A DNA stretch of 64,000 nucleotides from Phycisphaeraceae bacterium (lineage in GTDB: Bacteria > Planctomycetota > Phycisphaerae > Phycisphaerales > SM1A02): the NCBI GenBank assembly GCA_015709595.1, contig CP054178.1:2609205-2673204 (forward strand), given 5' to 3'. The translations under genes and the position numbers were made by a program. The notes below the pieces were generated by a model, which ran no database searches, was not told where the DNA came from, and saw only the letters and a list, made by a program, of their open reading frames with translations. This document shows, one piece after another, positions 49,711 to 58,637 of this stretch (positions are counted from its first letter, which is position 1; each line of letters starts with the position of its first letter).

Positions 49711-51693
49711 TCAATCCCGAACCGGGGCGGCCTCGCGCATGCGCTTGAGCACCGCCTGATATTGCTCGTTGAGCGTCTTGCGCTCATCCTCGGACAACTG
49801 GGGCGAATCCTTCACGGAGATGAGCCGCAGCATCGCCTTCTGAGCGTCAGCGTGGCTGAGCTGGGCGATCTCCTCCGGCGTAAGAAGCGGCGGCACCTCG
49901 ACTCGCGGGCCGCCGGAGCCGCTCTGCGCCGCCGTGGGAATGTTGGGCGCGGTTCGCGTGCGCGGACCGGTGCGCCCGAAGTCGCCTCGGTTGCCGTTCC
50001 CGCTCTCCGAAGCGGCGTCGCCGCTCCCGGTTCCGTTGCCCGCGGGCGGCGTCGTTCCGGCTGGGCGGGACGCGCCGCCGGATGTTCCCGCGCCGCCCGC
50101 CGCCGCGACGGACGTGCCGCCGGGCGCGGCGCCACCCTGCGTCCCGCCGCCGGGAGCGGAGGCGGCGCCGGTCGAGGCCGTGGCGTTCTCGGGCTGCGCC
50201 GGCGGCTGAGGCGGGGTGTAGCGCGGCTTCCAGACCCAGCGCTCACCGTGGATCCGGCGTCCCAGCGGATTGACGCCGAAATCCTCCTCCGGCTCGAACT
50301 TGGCCGCCAGGTAGGGGCTGCGCACCTTGGCGCTGATGGTGAACTTGAACTTGGTGGACCCCTGCTCACGATCGTTGTAGGACGGCGTCACGTCGGTGAA
50401 GACGCGCGAGGCGATCAGTCGATCCGCCATGTCATTGACCAGCGAGCCGGTGTCGGCCTCGCCTTGAATCTGGATGTCCTTGCCGTCCTCGTCGAGCGAG
50501 ATCGACGTGAAGGCGATGCCGATGGGGGCGCAGTTGGCGATGTCGCCGATCAGCTTGGCCATGGGCCAGGTGGCGCGGCTGAGTTCGTCGTACATGCGCA
50601 GCTTGCTCTCGCGCTCCTCCAGCGAGGCGGTCAGGGCGTCCAGATCGCCCGCCTTCATGTGGAGAACGCCGACGCGAATCGCGTTGAACGCCAGCGGACC
50701 GAACCCCAGCACCAGCAGGGCCAGCACCGCCGCCGCCGTCGCCAGCCGCCGCGAACTGAGCACGGCGGCCAGTCGCTCCACCGCGGACGGGGTGGCCACG
50801 GGCAGGTCGTCGCGCAGCGCGGTGAGGGGCTCGAGCTGATCCAGCGTCGCCAGCAGCGCGCCGGTGGCGATGCCGTAGCGCGACCACCAGGATGGATCGA
50901 CGGGCGCGCCTTCCACGCGGGCGGCGGCGGCCTGCGCCACCATCGAAGGCAGGAACAGCATTCCGCCTTCGCCATTAACCTTGCTCAGCCAGGACGACGT
51001 GCCGTGAACCAGCGCCTCGGTGAAGTCATCCGAGTGACCCACGCTCAGGGCGGTTTCCGCCAGCAGGCGGCTGACGCCCGAGCGCCACTCGCCATCGTTG
51101 TCGGCGCTCTCGCTGGCGGCGCGGAACACGGCCCCCTGCGGATGCGACAGCGCCAGCGCGACCGAGCCGTCGGTCCGATCCACCCACAGGGTGGGATCGT
51201 TGGTGCGCGTGCCGTTGACCAGGGCGGCCAGGCACGCCACGTCCGGCGCGTACGTAACGGGGCGCGTCAGCGCGAGTTCCGGCTTGCGCGCTTTCTCGGG
51301 CCAGGCGAGGATCAGCCCGGCGCGGCTGGTTTCGCCCGCGGAGGCGTGCAGCACCGCCATCGCCTGACGGTGGGGGGGAGCCGTGCCCAGCAGGTAGGTC
51401 TCCGCCTGCAGACGCAGGGCGGGCAGCAGCTGCTCCGGCGCCGCGCTGGGCAGCGCGGTGGTGCGGCAGACGACCGACGAGGCCGGCAGCACGCAGATGG
51501 TGCGGCTGACCCGATGCCCGGAGAGCCACTCCTCGATGTGCGGCTGCCGATCCGGGGCGAAGTCCCGCGTCTCGACCACCCGGATCTTGCCGTTGACCCG
51601 GCGCGCCGCCACGCCGCGCCACGTGCGGCCCGTCTGATGCAGGGCCGCCAGCATGGCGGGATCGGTGGCGGGCTGGGGGATTGGACGGGTCAC
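49711..51693 (-). CDS. GspL-like protein (PilM/PilN-type fusion) with long low-complexity insertion
   Basis: 660 residues. The N-terminal 290 residues look like the actin-like cytoplasmic domain of GspL/PilM. A membrane helix follows at about 312-334 (LATAAAVLALLVLGFGPLAF), then a PilN-like periplasmic part with a predicted coiled coil. An Ala/Gly/Thr/Pro-rich region of about 90 residues (550-640) precedes a short helical end. It starts with GTG, overlapping the gspK stop (GTGA). Confidence 0.72.
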   Translation of the reverse strand: MTRPIPQPATDPAMLAALHQTGRTWRGVAARRVNGKIRVVETRDFAPDRQPHIEEWLSGHRVSRTICVLPASSVVCRTTALPSAAPEQLLPALRLQAETYLLGTAPPHRQAMAVLHASAGETSRAGLILAWPEKARKPELALTRPVTYAPDVACLAALVNGTRTNDPTLWVDRTDGSVALALSHPQGAVFRAASESADNDGEWRSGVSRLLAETALSVGHSDDFTEALVHGTSSWLSKVNGEGGMLFLPSMVAQAAAARVEGAPVDPSWWSRYGIATGALLATLDQLEPLTALRDDLPVATPSAVERLAAVLSSRRLATAAAVLALLVLGFGPLAFNAIRVGVLHMKAGDLDALTASLEERESKLRMYDELSRATWPMAKLIGDIANCAPIGIAFTSISLDEDGKDIQIQGEADTGSLVNDMADRLIASRVFTDVTPSYNDREQGSTKFKFTISAKVRSPYLAAKFEPEEDFGVNPLGRRIHGERWVWKPRYTPPQPPAQPENATASTGAASAPGGGTQGGAAPGGTSVAAAGGAGTSGGASRPAGTTPPAGNGTGSGDAASESGNGNRGDFGRTGPRTRTAPNIPTAAQSGSGGPRVEVPPLLTPEEIAQLSHADAQKAMLRLISVKDSPQLSEDERKTLNEQYQAVLKRMREAAPVRD

Positions 51694-53069
51694 TGTTCCC
51701 GAATCTCCAGAATGCGGACGGGCAGTGTTGACCGGTCGATGACCACGATCAACTGCACCTCGATGCCGTTCGTCTCACTCCTACCTACGGATGTCACGGT
51801 GAAAACATTGCTCGTGACGTCGGCGACGTCGGCGATCTGCTGCAGCGTGGCCCCGTTCATGTCCGGGACGGCGATCAACTCCATGAGACTGGTGAATCCG
51901 GACGGGTTGCGGGTGCGCCGGTAGACGATCTCGTCCGCCGCCGCCGGGGCGAACTGCAGCACGTCGCGCAGCAGATCCTGCGAGGCGGTATTGATGTTGA
52001 TCTTGCCGGGCAGCCGGAACGACGGGTCGTCCATCGTCAGCTCGCTGAAGACCAGCACCAGTTGGTTGTAGTCGAGCGGCAGGGCGCGGTTGGCGAACTG
52101 GCCGTTGAGGTCGGCGATGGACCCGTCCTCGCGGATGAAGTTGATCGGCACCGTGATGAGCGAAGAGAGCTTGTTGTTGGGATTGAGTCCGAAGTTGAGG
52201 AGGGCCTGCGCCTGGTCGCGGCTGGTGCGGGTGCGCTGCTGCACATCCTCGATGGCCGCCTCCGGCAGGTACAGCCGCGGCTGGCCGCTGGAGGACAGAC
52301 CCCCCGCCACCGAGTAGGCGGTCAGATATCGGGCCCAGCCCGGCTCGAGCACCCCGTTGGCGTTGTCGCGGGGCAGGAGCAGGTTGCCGTCGTCCTCGTT
52401 GGGGTCAAGACGGTTGTTGTAGTTCCAATCCTCCTCGCGCACTTCCTCGGGCGTGACGCCGGCGACCAGCTCCACCTCGGCGACGGATCGCATCGGTGCG
52501 TTTCGGGGCACGTATCCGAACGAGGACGAGAGGTAATAGGTCATCTCCGCGCCCTGCCCGGTGATGACGTCGTCCTCGTCGATCCAGTCCACGATGGCGT
52601 CCACCACGCTCTCGTGAATGTACAGGTTCAGCAGCGGCTGACGATTTTCGGGCGTGAGGTTGATGTTGAACCTGGAGTGTTCATCCATCGGGCCGGCGAA
52701 GCGCTGGCCGTCCACCTCGTGCTCGATGAAGTAGAACGCCTTCTCCAGTTCGCCCGGATCGCTGTAGGCGATGGCGGCCATCTCCTGGTAGATGCGAAAG
52801 GCGTTGGTGGCGTCGGGGTTCTCGGTGAAGTAGCCGAGAACGGAGATGGTCCGTTCAACGCCGGCCCGCGCCGCCCATCGTGCGCGCACCCGCTCCATCG
52901 CCTGCGTGCCCATGGCCGCCTGCCGGTAGCCGGTGATCTGGATTGACGCGGTGATGATCGCGCCCATGGCGATCGCCCAGAGGACGATGACCACGACCGA
53001 CGCGCGGCGTCTGGCCGATGCGCCGCGCCGCGGTGGGCGTGATGCGGGTTTGCGACGGGTGAGGATCAT
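51690..53069 (-). CDS. gspK: Type II secretion minor pseudopilin GspK
   Basis: 459 residues. A basic leader (SARRRASVVVIVLWAIAM) gives a prepilin-type helix without Glu at position 5, as is usual for GspK. The large globular domain has FMDEHSRFNINL, then YIHESVVDAIVDWIDEDD and the later INTASQDLLRDVLQF, typical of GspK helix-hairpin-like repeats. The ATG overlaps the gspJ stop (ATGA). It would cap the pseudopilus tip. Confidence 0.88.
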   Translation of the reverse strand: MILTRRKPASRPPRRGASARRRASVVVIVLWAIAMGAIITASIQITGYRQAAMGTQAMERVRARWAARAGVERTISVLGYFTENPDATNAFRIYQEMAAIAYSDPGELEKAFYFIEHEVDGQRFAGPMDEHSRFNINLTPENRQPLLNLYIHESVVDAIVDWIDEDDVITGQGAEMTYYLSSSFGYVPRNAPMRSVAEVELVAGVTPEEVREEDWNYNNRLDPNEDDGNLLLPRDNANGVLEPGWARYLTAYSVAGGLSSSGQPRLYLPEAAIEDVQQRTRTSRDQAQALLNFGLNPNNKLSSLITVPINFIREDGSIADLNGQFANRALPLDYNQLVLVFSELTMDDPSFRLPGKININTASQDLLRDVLQFAPAAADEIVYRRTRNPSGFTSLMELIAVPDMNGATLQQIADVADVTSNVFTVTSVGRSETNGIEVQLIVVIDRSTLPVRILEIREQ

Positions 53070-54034
53070 GGAGCGCCTCCCCGACCCCCGCCGCCTCCGG
53101 GTCGTCCGCCGCCGCCCGTTCCGCCTCCGCCTCCGGGTCGTCCGCCTCCACCGCCGCCCATGCCTCCGCCGGGGCGACCGCCGCCGCCTCCGCCGCCGAA
53201 GCCGCCGCCGGGTCGGCCACCGCCGCCGGTTCCGCCGCCCCCGGCGCCGCCTCCACCTCCGCCGCCCGTACCGTCACCGGACTGGTTGCCGGCGCCGCCC
53301 GTGCCAGCGCCGCCGGTGGCTCCGGTGCTGGATTCGTCATCCTCCGAATCGGCGTCGTACGGGGGCAGCACGCGGTCGATCGAGACAACGGTGCGCAGCA
53401 CCACGGGTCGATCGCCCGGCTTGCCCGTCACCGGCGCGGTAATCGTGATGCGGATGGCGAATGGCAGACCCAGCTCATCCGAGTCCCAACTGTTGTACCA
53501 GAGGTAGCCGTCAAAGGCCTCGACGTTGAAGCCGATGATGTCCTCGATGAGGGGGAGCGCCACGCCCCCGCCGTCGTAATACTCATCCACGGGCGCATCG
53601 CGCCGCTGCCACAGCACGGGGCCGAGCGAATCCTCGATGATGCGGTACTGCGTCTCGTACTCGACGCCCTCGCCCTGACCATAGTTTTCGCGGGTCTGAC
53701 GCAGGCGGCTGGAGAAGAGCAGCAGGTCGTCTCGATCGACCGGTCCGTTGATGGTCGTGCCCAGTCCGTCCACGATGCGCAGCTTGGTCCAGAAGAGATC
53801 CTCGCTGCGCAGCACGCACTGCACGTCCTGGCGGATGGTGTTGAGGGCCGCGTCCGCCCGCACGTGGGCCAGCAGCCGCTGCTGGCCGATCAGCCGGGCG
53901 GTGGTGAGCTGTCCCATGCTCGACCAGAGCGCGCCCAGCACGAACGCGGCGATCACGGCGGTGATGATGACTTCCACCAGCGTGAAGCCGCGCCGGGCGG
54001 TCAGGCGACGGGATGGCGCGAGGCGGACCGTCAT
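53066..54034 (-). CDS. gspJ: Type II secretion minor pseudopilin GspJ with long glycine-rich tail
   Basis: 322 residues. Prepilin site RRG before FTLVEVIITAV, long helix and GspJ-like middle (VQCVLRSEDLFWTKL). The last 80 or so residues are almost entirely Gly with Arg, Pro and Ser (GGGGRPGGG-type repeats), which is unusual for GspJ. The ATG overlaps the gspI stop (ATGA). The tail would project from the pseudopilus tip. Confidence 0.82.
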   Translation of the reverse strand: MTVRLAPSRRLTARRGFTLVEVIITAVIAAFVLGALWSSMGQLTTARLIGQQRLLAHVRADAALNTIRQDVQCVLRSEDLFWTKLRIVDGLGTTINGPVDRDDLLLFSSRLRQTRENYGQGEGVEYETQYRIIEDSLGPVLWQRRDAPVDEYYDGGGVALPLIEDIIGFNVEAFDGYLWYNSWDSDELGLPFAIRITITAPVTGKPGDRPVVLRTVVSIDRVLPPYDADSEDDESSTGATGGAGTGGAGNQSGDGTGGGGGGGAGGGGTGGGGRPGGGFGGGGGGGRPGGGMGGGGGGRPGGGGGTGGGGRPGGGGGRGGAP

Positions 54035-54489
54035 CGCGTGATCGGCTCCCCTGGCTTGCGGTTCTCGATCTGCGTCTCGCCCCGGCGGACGGCGATGTAC
54101 GTCTGCACCGTCTCACTGCGCGGACGCCCCCCCGACTCCCACGTGATGGTCGCGGTGACCCGGTAGGGCTCGATGTCACCCTGATCCTGAAGTTCGAGTT
54201 TGAAGGAATACCGCTCGAACGGCGCGGCGCACTGGCCTTCCAGGTCGTATCGCTTGAGATACTCCACCGGGCCTTCCACGACGATCATGTTGAGCATCTC
54301 GTCGATGAGCCACGAGGCGACGATGCGCTCCTCGCCGATCCTCATGCGGGCCGAGGCGTCGGACGCGATCGAGACCAGCACCGCCAGCCCGATGCCCAGA
54401 ATCGTGCCCCCCGCCAGGGCTTCGACCAGCGCAATGCCGCGGCGCGCCCGCGTGGCGCGAGAGACGGCGTGTGATGCGAAGCGGCGCAT
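54031..54489 (-). CDS. gspI: Type II secretion minor pseudopilin GspI-like
   Basis: 152 residues with a prepilin-type start (RARRG before IALVEALAGG), Glu5 present, and a small globular C-terminal part. Position between gspH and gspJ and size fit GspI. It begins 3 bases after the gspH stop codon. Confidence 0.72.
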   Translation of the reverse strand: MRRFASHAVSRATRARRGIALVEALAGGTILGIGLAVLVSIASDASARMRIGEERIVASWLIDEMLNMIVVEGPVEYLKRYDLEGQCAAPFERYSFKLELQDQGDIEPYRVTATITWESGGRPRSETVQTYIAVRRGETQIENRKPGEPITR

Positions 54490-54492
54490 GGC

Positions 54493-55080
54493 TTACCACA
54501 CCTCCCGGTCGCGGCCCGCCAGGTCAAGATCGATGGGCGCCCGTGGTGAGCCGTCGATCTGTCCGCGATAGATCAGTCGGGCGTTGATGGCGTGGGCGGG
54601 CAGGAACACCGTGACTTCCAGCCCCGCGTCGCCGCTGATGAGCAGCAGCTCGATGGAGGGGCGACCGCGCCCCGGCGTGACGGGCACCATCCAGTCGGCG
54701 GCGGGAACGATCAGCCCGTCCTGACGCACCATCGCCACCACCATGTCATCGGGCAGCCGCACGGGCGACACGAACCGGTCGATCTCCCAACGCGGGGGGT
54801 TGTCGGGCTCGGCCACGTCGCCCACGAGGGAAAGCAGCATGATGACCCCCGCGCCGGGGTCGTAGCCGATGGCGATCTTGGACTCGCCCATGCTCTCGCG
54901 ATGGGCGAAGAGCGTGAACAGTTCCGCCACCTCCTCCGCCGCCAGGGTCGCCTGCCGCCGCGCGGAGCCCACGAGCCGCGGCGCCACCATGCTGGCGAGA
55001 ATCGCGAGCACCACCACGACCACGATCATCTCGATCATGGTGAAGCCGCGAGCGCGATGGTGACGGGCGTGATCGGGCAT
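54493..55080 (-). CDS. gspH: Type II secretion minor pseudopilin GspH
   Basis: 195 residues: leader HRARG then FTMIEMIVVVVVLAILASM with Glu5, and a beta-rich globular domain. The ATG at 55080 gives a normal leader. Follows gspG by 22 bases. Confidence 0.78.
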   Translation of the reverse strand: MPDHARHHRARGFTMIEMIVVVVVLAILASMVAPRLVGSARRQATLAAEEVAELFTLFAHRESMGESKIAIGYDPGAGVIMLLSLVGDVAEPDNPPRWEIDRFVSPVRLPDDMVVAMVRQDGLIVPAADWMVPVTPGRGRPSIELLLISGDAGLEVTVFLPAHAINARLIYRGQIDGSPRAPIDLDLAGRDREVW

Positions 55081-55102
55081 CGGGGTTGCCGGAGCGACTG
55101 GC

Positions 55103-55570
55103 CTACTGGGTGACGTCCGCGTTTTCGCCGGTGCCGCCGGGGGTGCCGTCGGCGCCGAACGAAACAATGTCGAAATCCGAGTTCACGACGCCGGGCACGC
55201 GGACGACATAGACACGCCCCCAGGGATCCTGGATGGCCTCGACGCCGCGCTTGGAGAGGTACGGTCCGCTGGGCCCGCCGCCCTGATCCGGTCCGAGGAG
55301 AAGGATCGAGAGATCCATGCCGTCCTCCACGTAGCCGCCGGTGTCGAGTCGCCAGTTCTCCAGCGCCTTGGCGATGGTGGCGGCGGTGGACTTGGCGACC
55401 TTGGACTTGGCCGACCCCAGCGCGCCGAACACCCGCCAGCCGATCATGCCCGCCAGCAGCGCGATGATGGTGACGACCACGAGAATCTCGATGAGCGTGA
55501 AGGCGCGTCGGAGCCCACGGCGGGGGGGGCGCGGGCTTCGACGGATGAGGTTGACCTGAGTGGTGCGCAT
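55103..55570 (-). CDS. gspG: Type II secretion major pseudopilin GspG
   Basis: 155 residues with a helix FTLIEILVVVTIIALLAG (Glu5 present) and the GspG hallmark DPWGRVYVVRVPG plus a C-terminal FGADGTPGGTGEN calcium loop. The residue before the cleavage point is Ala (RRA/FTLIE) rather than the usual Gly. It builds the pseudopilus shaft. Start ATG at 55570, close to the end of gspF. Confidence 0.88.
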   Translation of the reverse strand: MRTTQVNLIRRSPRPPRRGLRRAFTLIEILVVVTIIALLAGMIGWRVFGALGSAKSKVAKSTAATIAKALENWRLDTGGYVEDGMDLSILLLGPDQGGGPSGPYLSKRGVEAIQDPWGRVYVVRVPGVVNSDFDIVSFGADGTPGGTGENADVTQ

Positions 55571-55629
55571 GAGCGATGCTCCAGCCGATTCTTCAAGGAC
55601 CATTGGTCTATACGAGCGTCACGCCCGGT

Positions 55630-56865
55630 TCATCCCGCGGCGAGATTCTGCAACTCCAGCAGGGGCAGCAGGATCGCCGCCAGGATGAAGCCGCCCAGGC
55701 ACGCCATGACCACCAGCAGCGCAGGGGGCAGCAGCGACGTGAAGATCTTGATCGAGTTCTGCACCTGGCGGTCAAAGGCGCCGGCGGCATGCAGCAGCAT
55801 CGCCTCCAGCTTGCCCGAACGCTCGCCCAGGTTGACCACCTGGATCAGCAGGGGCGGGAACAGGCCGGATCGCTCCAGCGGGTCCGCCAGGGCCTTGCCG
55901 GTCGTCACCTGCTGCTGCACCTCGTCCACGGCCTTCATGAGTGCGGCGTTTCCCAGCGTGTCGCGCGTGATGCGCAGCCCGTCGAGGATGGAAATGCCCG
56001 CCGAACTGAGCGTGCCCAGCGTGCGCGTGAAGCGGGCCACCGCCACGTCGCGGGCCAGGCGCCCGTAGAGCGGCAGGCGAAGAAGCAGGGTGTCGAAGCG
56101 AAGCCGGTTCTCGGGCCGAGCGACCCAGTATCGGAAGGCGAACCACAGCGCGACCGCGCCCAGCAGCACGAAAATGCCGTACGCGGCCAGCGTGTCCGCC
56201 ACCGCCAGCACGATGCGCGTGGGAAGCGGCAGCTCGATCTGGCCCATGAGCGGCTCGATCAGCGCGGGCACCAGGAACGTCACCAGGATGACCGCGCTGA
56301 TGGCGATGAGCACCGCCACGATGAGCGGATAGATGGTGGCGCCAACCACCGACCGGCGCAGTTCAATGGACCGTTCCAGCAGGTCGGCGAGCTGGTGCAT
56401 GATGCCGCTCATCTCGCCCGAGGCGTCGGCGGCGCGCAGCATGCCGACGATCATGTCGTCGAAGGGCGGGCCGTACTCACGCGCCGCCTGATGCAGGGGC
56501 GTTCCGGCCTCGATGCGCTCGATCAGGTGGTCCAGGATGATCGGCTGCGCCTTGCCGGTGGCCTGTTTGCGCACGGTGCGGAGCGAGGCCATGAGCGGCA
56601 AACCCGCCTCCAGGGCGGTGGCCAGCTCGCGGATGAGATTGGCGATCTCCTGCCGCTTGAGGGTGGGACGCGCGGCGCGCCGGAACAGCGCGGGGCGCGC
56701 CGCGGCGCCGCGCTCCGAGCCGCCTTCCGACGCCGCCTCGAGCATGGTGGGCGTCTCGCCCCTGGCGGTGAGCGCCCGCACCGCGGCGGCGCGGTCCGGA
56801 GCGGCGATCACGCCCGTCGTGATCTGGCCTCCGGCTGTCAGGCATTGGTACTGGAACGAGGGCAT
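55630..56865 (-). CDS. gspF: Type II secretion inner-membrane platform protein GspF
   Basis: 411 residues with two homologous T2SSF domains (about 65-190 and 270-395) and three membrane helices. Features include LIRELATALEAGLPLM and VVNLGERSGKLEAML, which are typical F-domain segments. It couples the GspE motor to pseudopilus assembly. Confidence 0.92.
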   Translation of the reverse strand: MPSFQYQCLTAGGQITTGVIAAPDRAAAVRALTARGETPTMLEAASEGGSERGAAARPALFRRAARPTLKRQEIANLIRELATALEAGLPLMASLRTVRKQATGKAQPIILDHLIERIEAGTPLHQAAREYGPPFDDMIVGMLRAADASGEMSGIMHQLADLLERSIELRRSVVGATIYPLIVAVLIAISAVILVTFLVPALIEPLMGQIELPLPTRIVLAVADTLAAYGIFVLLGAVALWFAFRYWVARPENRLRFDTLLLRLPLYGRLARDVAVARFTRTLGTLSSAGISILDGLRITRDTLGNAALMKAVDEVQQQVTTGKALADPLERSGLFPPLLIQVVNLGERSGKLEAMLLHAAGAFDRQVQNSIKIFTSLLPPALLVVMACLGGFILAAILLPLLELQNLAAG

Positions 56866-56871
56866 GGCGTC

Positions 56872-58602
56872 TTACCCGACGGTGTCCTCGGCGTCCTGCG
56901 TGGCGCGAAGCACTTCCTCGACGCTGGTTTCACCCGCGGCGGCCTTCTGCATGCCGTCGGCCCGCATGACGAGGAAGTCCGCGTCCGCCAGCGCCCGCAG
57001 GTCGGCGGCGGTGCGGTTCTCGGAGATGCCCTTGCGAAGGCCCGGGTTGATGCGCAGCAGTTCGAAGAACCCGATGCGCCCGCGATAGCCCGAGTTATTG
57101 CATTCCTCGCAGCCGACGCCCTTCCAGACGTGGCCCTTGAAGAGTTCCGCCTCGGCGGGCGTGAGGCGGTGCTCCACGTCCTCGGCGATGGGTACGCGCA
57201 CCCGGCAGTGGCGGCACAGACGGCGCCCCAGACGCTGCGCCAGGATGCCCTCCAGCACCGAGGCGACCAGGTAGGGCTCCGCGCCCATGTCGATCAGGCG
57301 GCCGATGGAGCTGACGGCGTCGTTGGTGTGCAGCGTGGAGAAGATCAGGTGGCCGGTCAGCGCGGAGCGGATGGCGATGTCCGCCGTCTCGCCGTCGCGG
57401 ATTTCGCCCACCATGATGATGTCCGGATCCTGACGCAGAATGTGGCGCAGCCCCGTGGCGAAGGTGAGTCCTCGCTTGGGGTTGACGGGAATCTGGTTGA
57501 TGCCGGTGAGTTCGTACTCGACCGGATCCTCGATGGTGATGATCTTCTTGCGAGGATCGTAGATGCGCGTCAGCGCGGTGTAGAGCGTGGTGGTCTTGCC
57601 GCTGCCGGTCGGGCCGGTCACCAGCACCAGGCCGTGCGGCTTGCCGATCAGCGAGTCCACCTTGGCGCGCATGGCGCGGGCCATGCCCAGGGCCTCGAGC
57701 TCCAGCGGCAGCGTGCTCTTGTCGAGGATGCGCATCACCACCGACTCGCCGTACAGCGTGGGCACCGTGGACACGCGGATATCGACCTTGCGTCCCTCAA
57801 AGCGCAGCGTGATGTGCCCGTCCTGAGGCACGTATCGCTCGGCGATGTTCATGCCCGCCATGATCTTGACGCGCCCGATCAGCGCCGGTTGCAGGTTCTT
57901 GGGCGGGGGGGGCTGCTCGTTGAGTACGCCGTCGATGCGGTACTTGACCTTCAGTTCATTCTCGAAGGGCTCAATGTGAACGTCGCTGGTGCGTGACTTG
58001 ATGGCCTCCAGCAGCAGCAGGTTCACCAGGTTGATGAGCGTGGGCTGCTCCGCCATCCGGTGGATGTCTTCCGCCTCGATGGCGTCGAGGTTGTGCTCCA
58101 GGTCGGTGGCGGCCAGATCCGTGTCGCCCGCCAGCGACTCGGCCATGCGGGCGGCGGTGGTGCCATAGTGCTCCCGCATCAGTTCGGAGAAGGGCGCCTC
58201 ATCCAGACCCACGCGCGTCACGGGGTGACCCGCCAGCGTGGCGATCTCGTCCACTGCGGCCAGATCCAGCGGGTCGCGCATGGCGACCACCAGCCGACCG
58301 CGCTCCAGGCGCAGCGGGACGGCGCGAAGCCGAACCGCGATCTCCGGCTCCAGCAGCGCCACGGCGGCCTTGTCCACCGGCGGGGGCTTCTTCAGCCACT
58401 CGATGCCCAGGGCGCGGCAGCGACGCATGACCGCGCCCCCGTCGTCGGACGAACCCGGCGGCTCGGATGCCGATCCCCCTCCCGGCGCGCCGTTGAGCGA
58501 CGGCGCGCTTCCCGGGTTCGGCGGCGCCATCTCCAGGTCGCCGCCCGGCGTGGCGCCCGTGGCCGCTCGTGATGTGCCGCTGCTGGTGACGTTGCCGGGC
58601 AT
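56872..58602 (-). CDS. gspE: Type II secretion ATPase GspE
   Basis: 576 residues: an N-terminal MshEN-like domain (about 45-190), a linker, and a catalytic domain with Walker A GPTGSGKTTTLYTAL (about residue 332), the Asp box, Walker B and a zinc-binding CRHC...CEEC tetracysteine near 456-503. It powers pseudopilus assembly. First of the gsp genes on the minus strand, 7 bases before gspF. Confidence 0.95.
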   Translation of the reverse strand: MPGNVTSSGTSRAATGATPGGDLEMAPPNPGSAPSLNGAPGGGSASEPPGSSDDGGAVMRRCRALGIEWLKKPPPVDKAAVALLEPEIAVRLRAVPLRLERGRLVVAMRDPLDLAAVDEIATLAGHPVTRVGLDEAPFSELMREHYGTTAARMAESLAGDTDLAATDLEHNLDAIEAEDIHRMAEQPTLINLVNLLLLEAIKSRTSDVHIEPFENELKVKYRIDGVLNEQPPPPKNLQPALIGRVKIMAGMNIAERYVPQDGHITLRFEGRKVDIRVSTVPTLYGESVVMRILDKSTLPLELEALGMARAMRAKVDSLIGKPHGLVLVTGPTGSGKTTTLYTALTRIYDPRKKIITIEDPVEYELTGINQIPVNPKRGLTFATGLRHILRQDPDIIMVGEIRDGETADIAIRSALTGHLIFSTLHTNDAVSSIGRLIDMGAEPYLVASVLEGILAQRLGRRLCRHCRVRVPIAEDVEHRLTPAEAELFKGHVWKGVGCEECNNSGYRGRIGFFELLRINPGLRKGISENRTAADLRALADADFLVMRADGMQKAAAGETSVEEVLRATQDAEDTVG

Positions 58603-58637
58603 GGATGGGTCCGTATCGGGGATTCGAGCACCCCATT

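Noticed and set aside
49672-51924. Long plus-strand reading frame opposite the GspL-like gene
   Set aside because: Antisense shadow of a high-GC gene; no recognisable domain, biased to Arg/Gly/Gln, and the minus-strand genes form a coherent operon.
55576-57996. 806-codon plus-strand reading frame opposite gspE-gspF
   Set aside because: Same kind of high-GC shadow; gspE and gspF are unambiguous on the minus strand.
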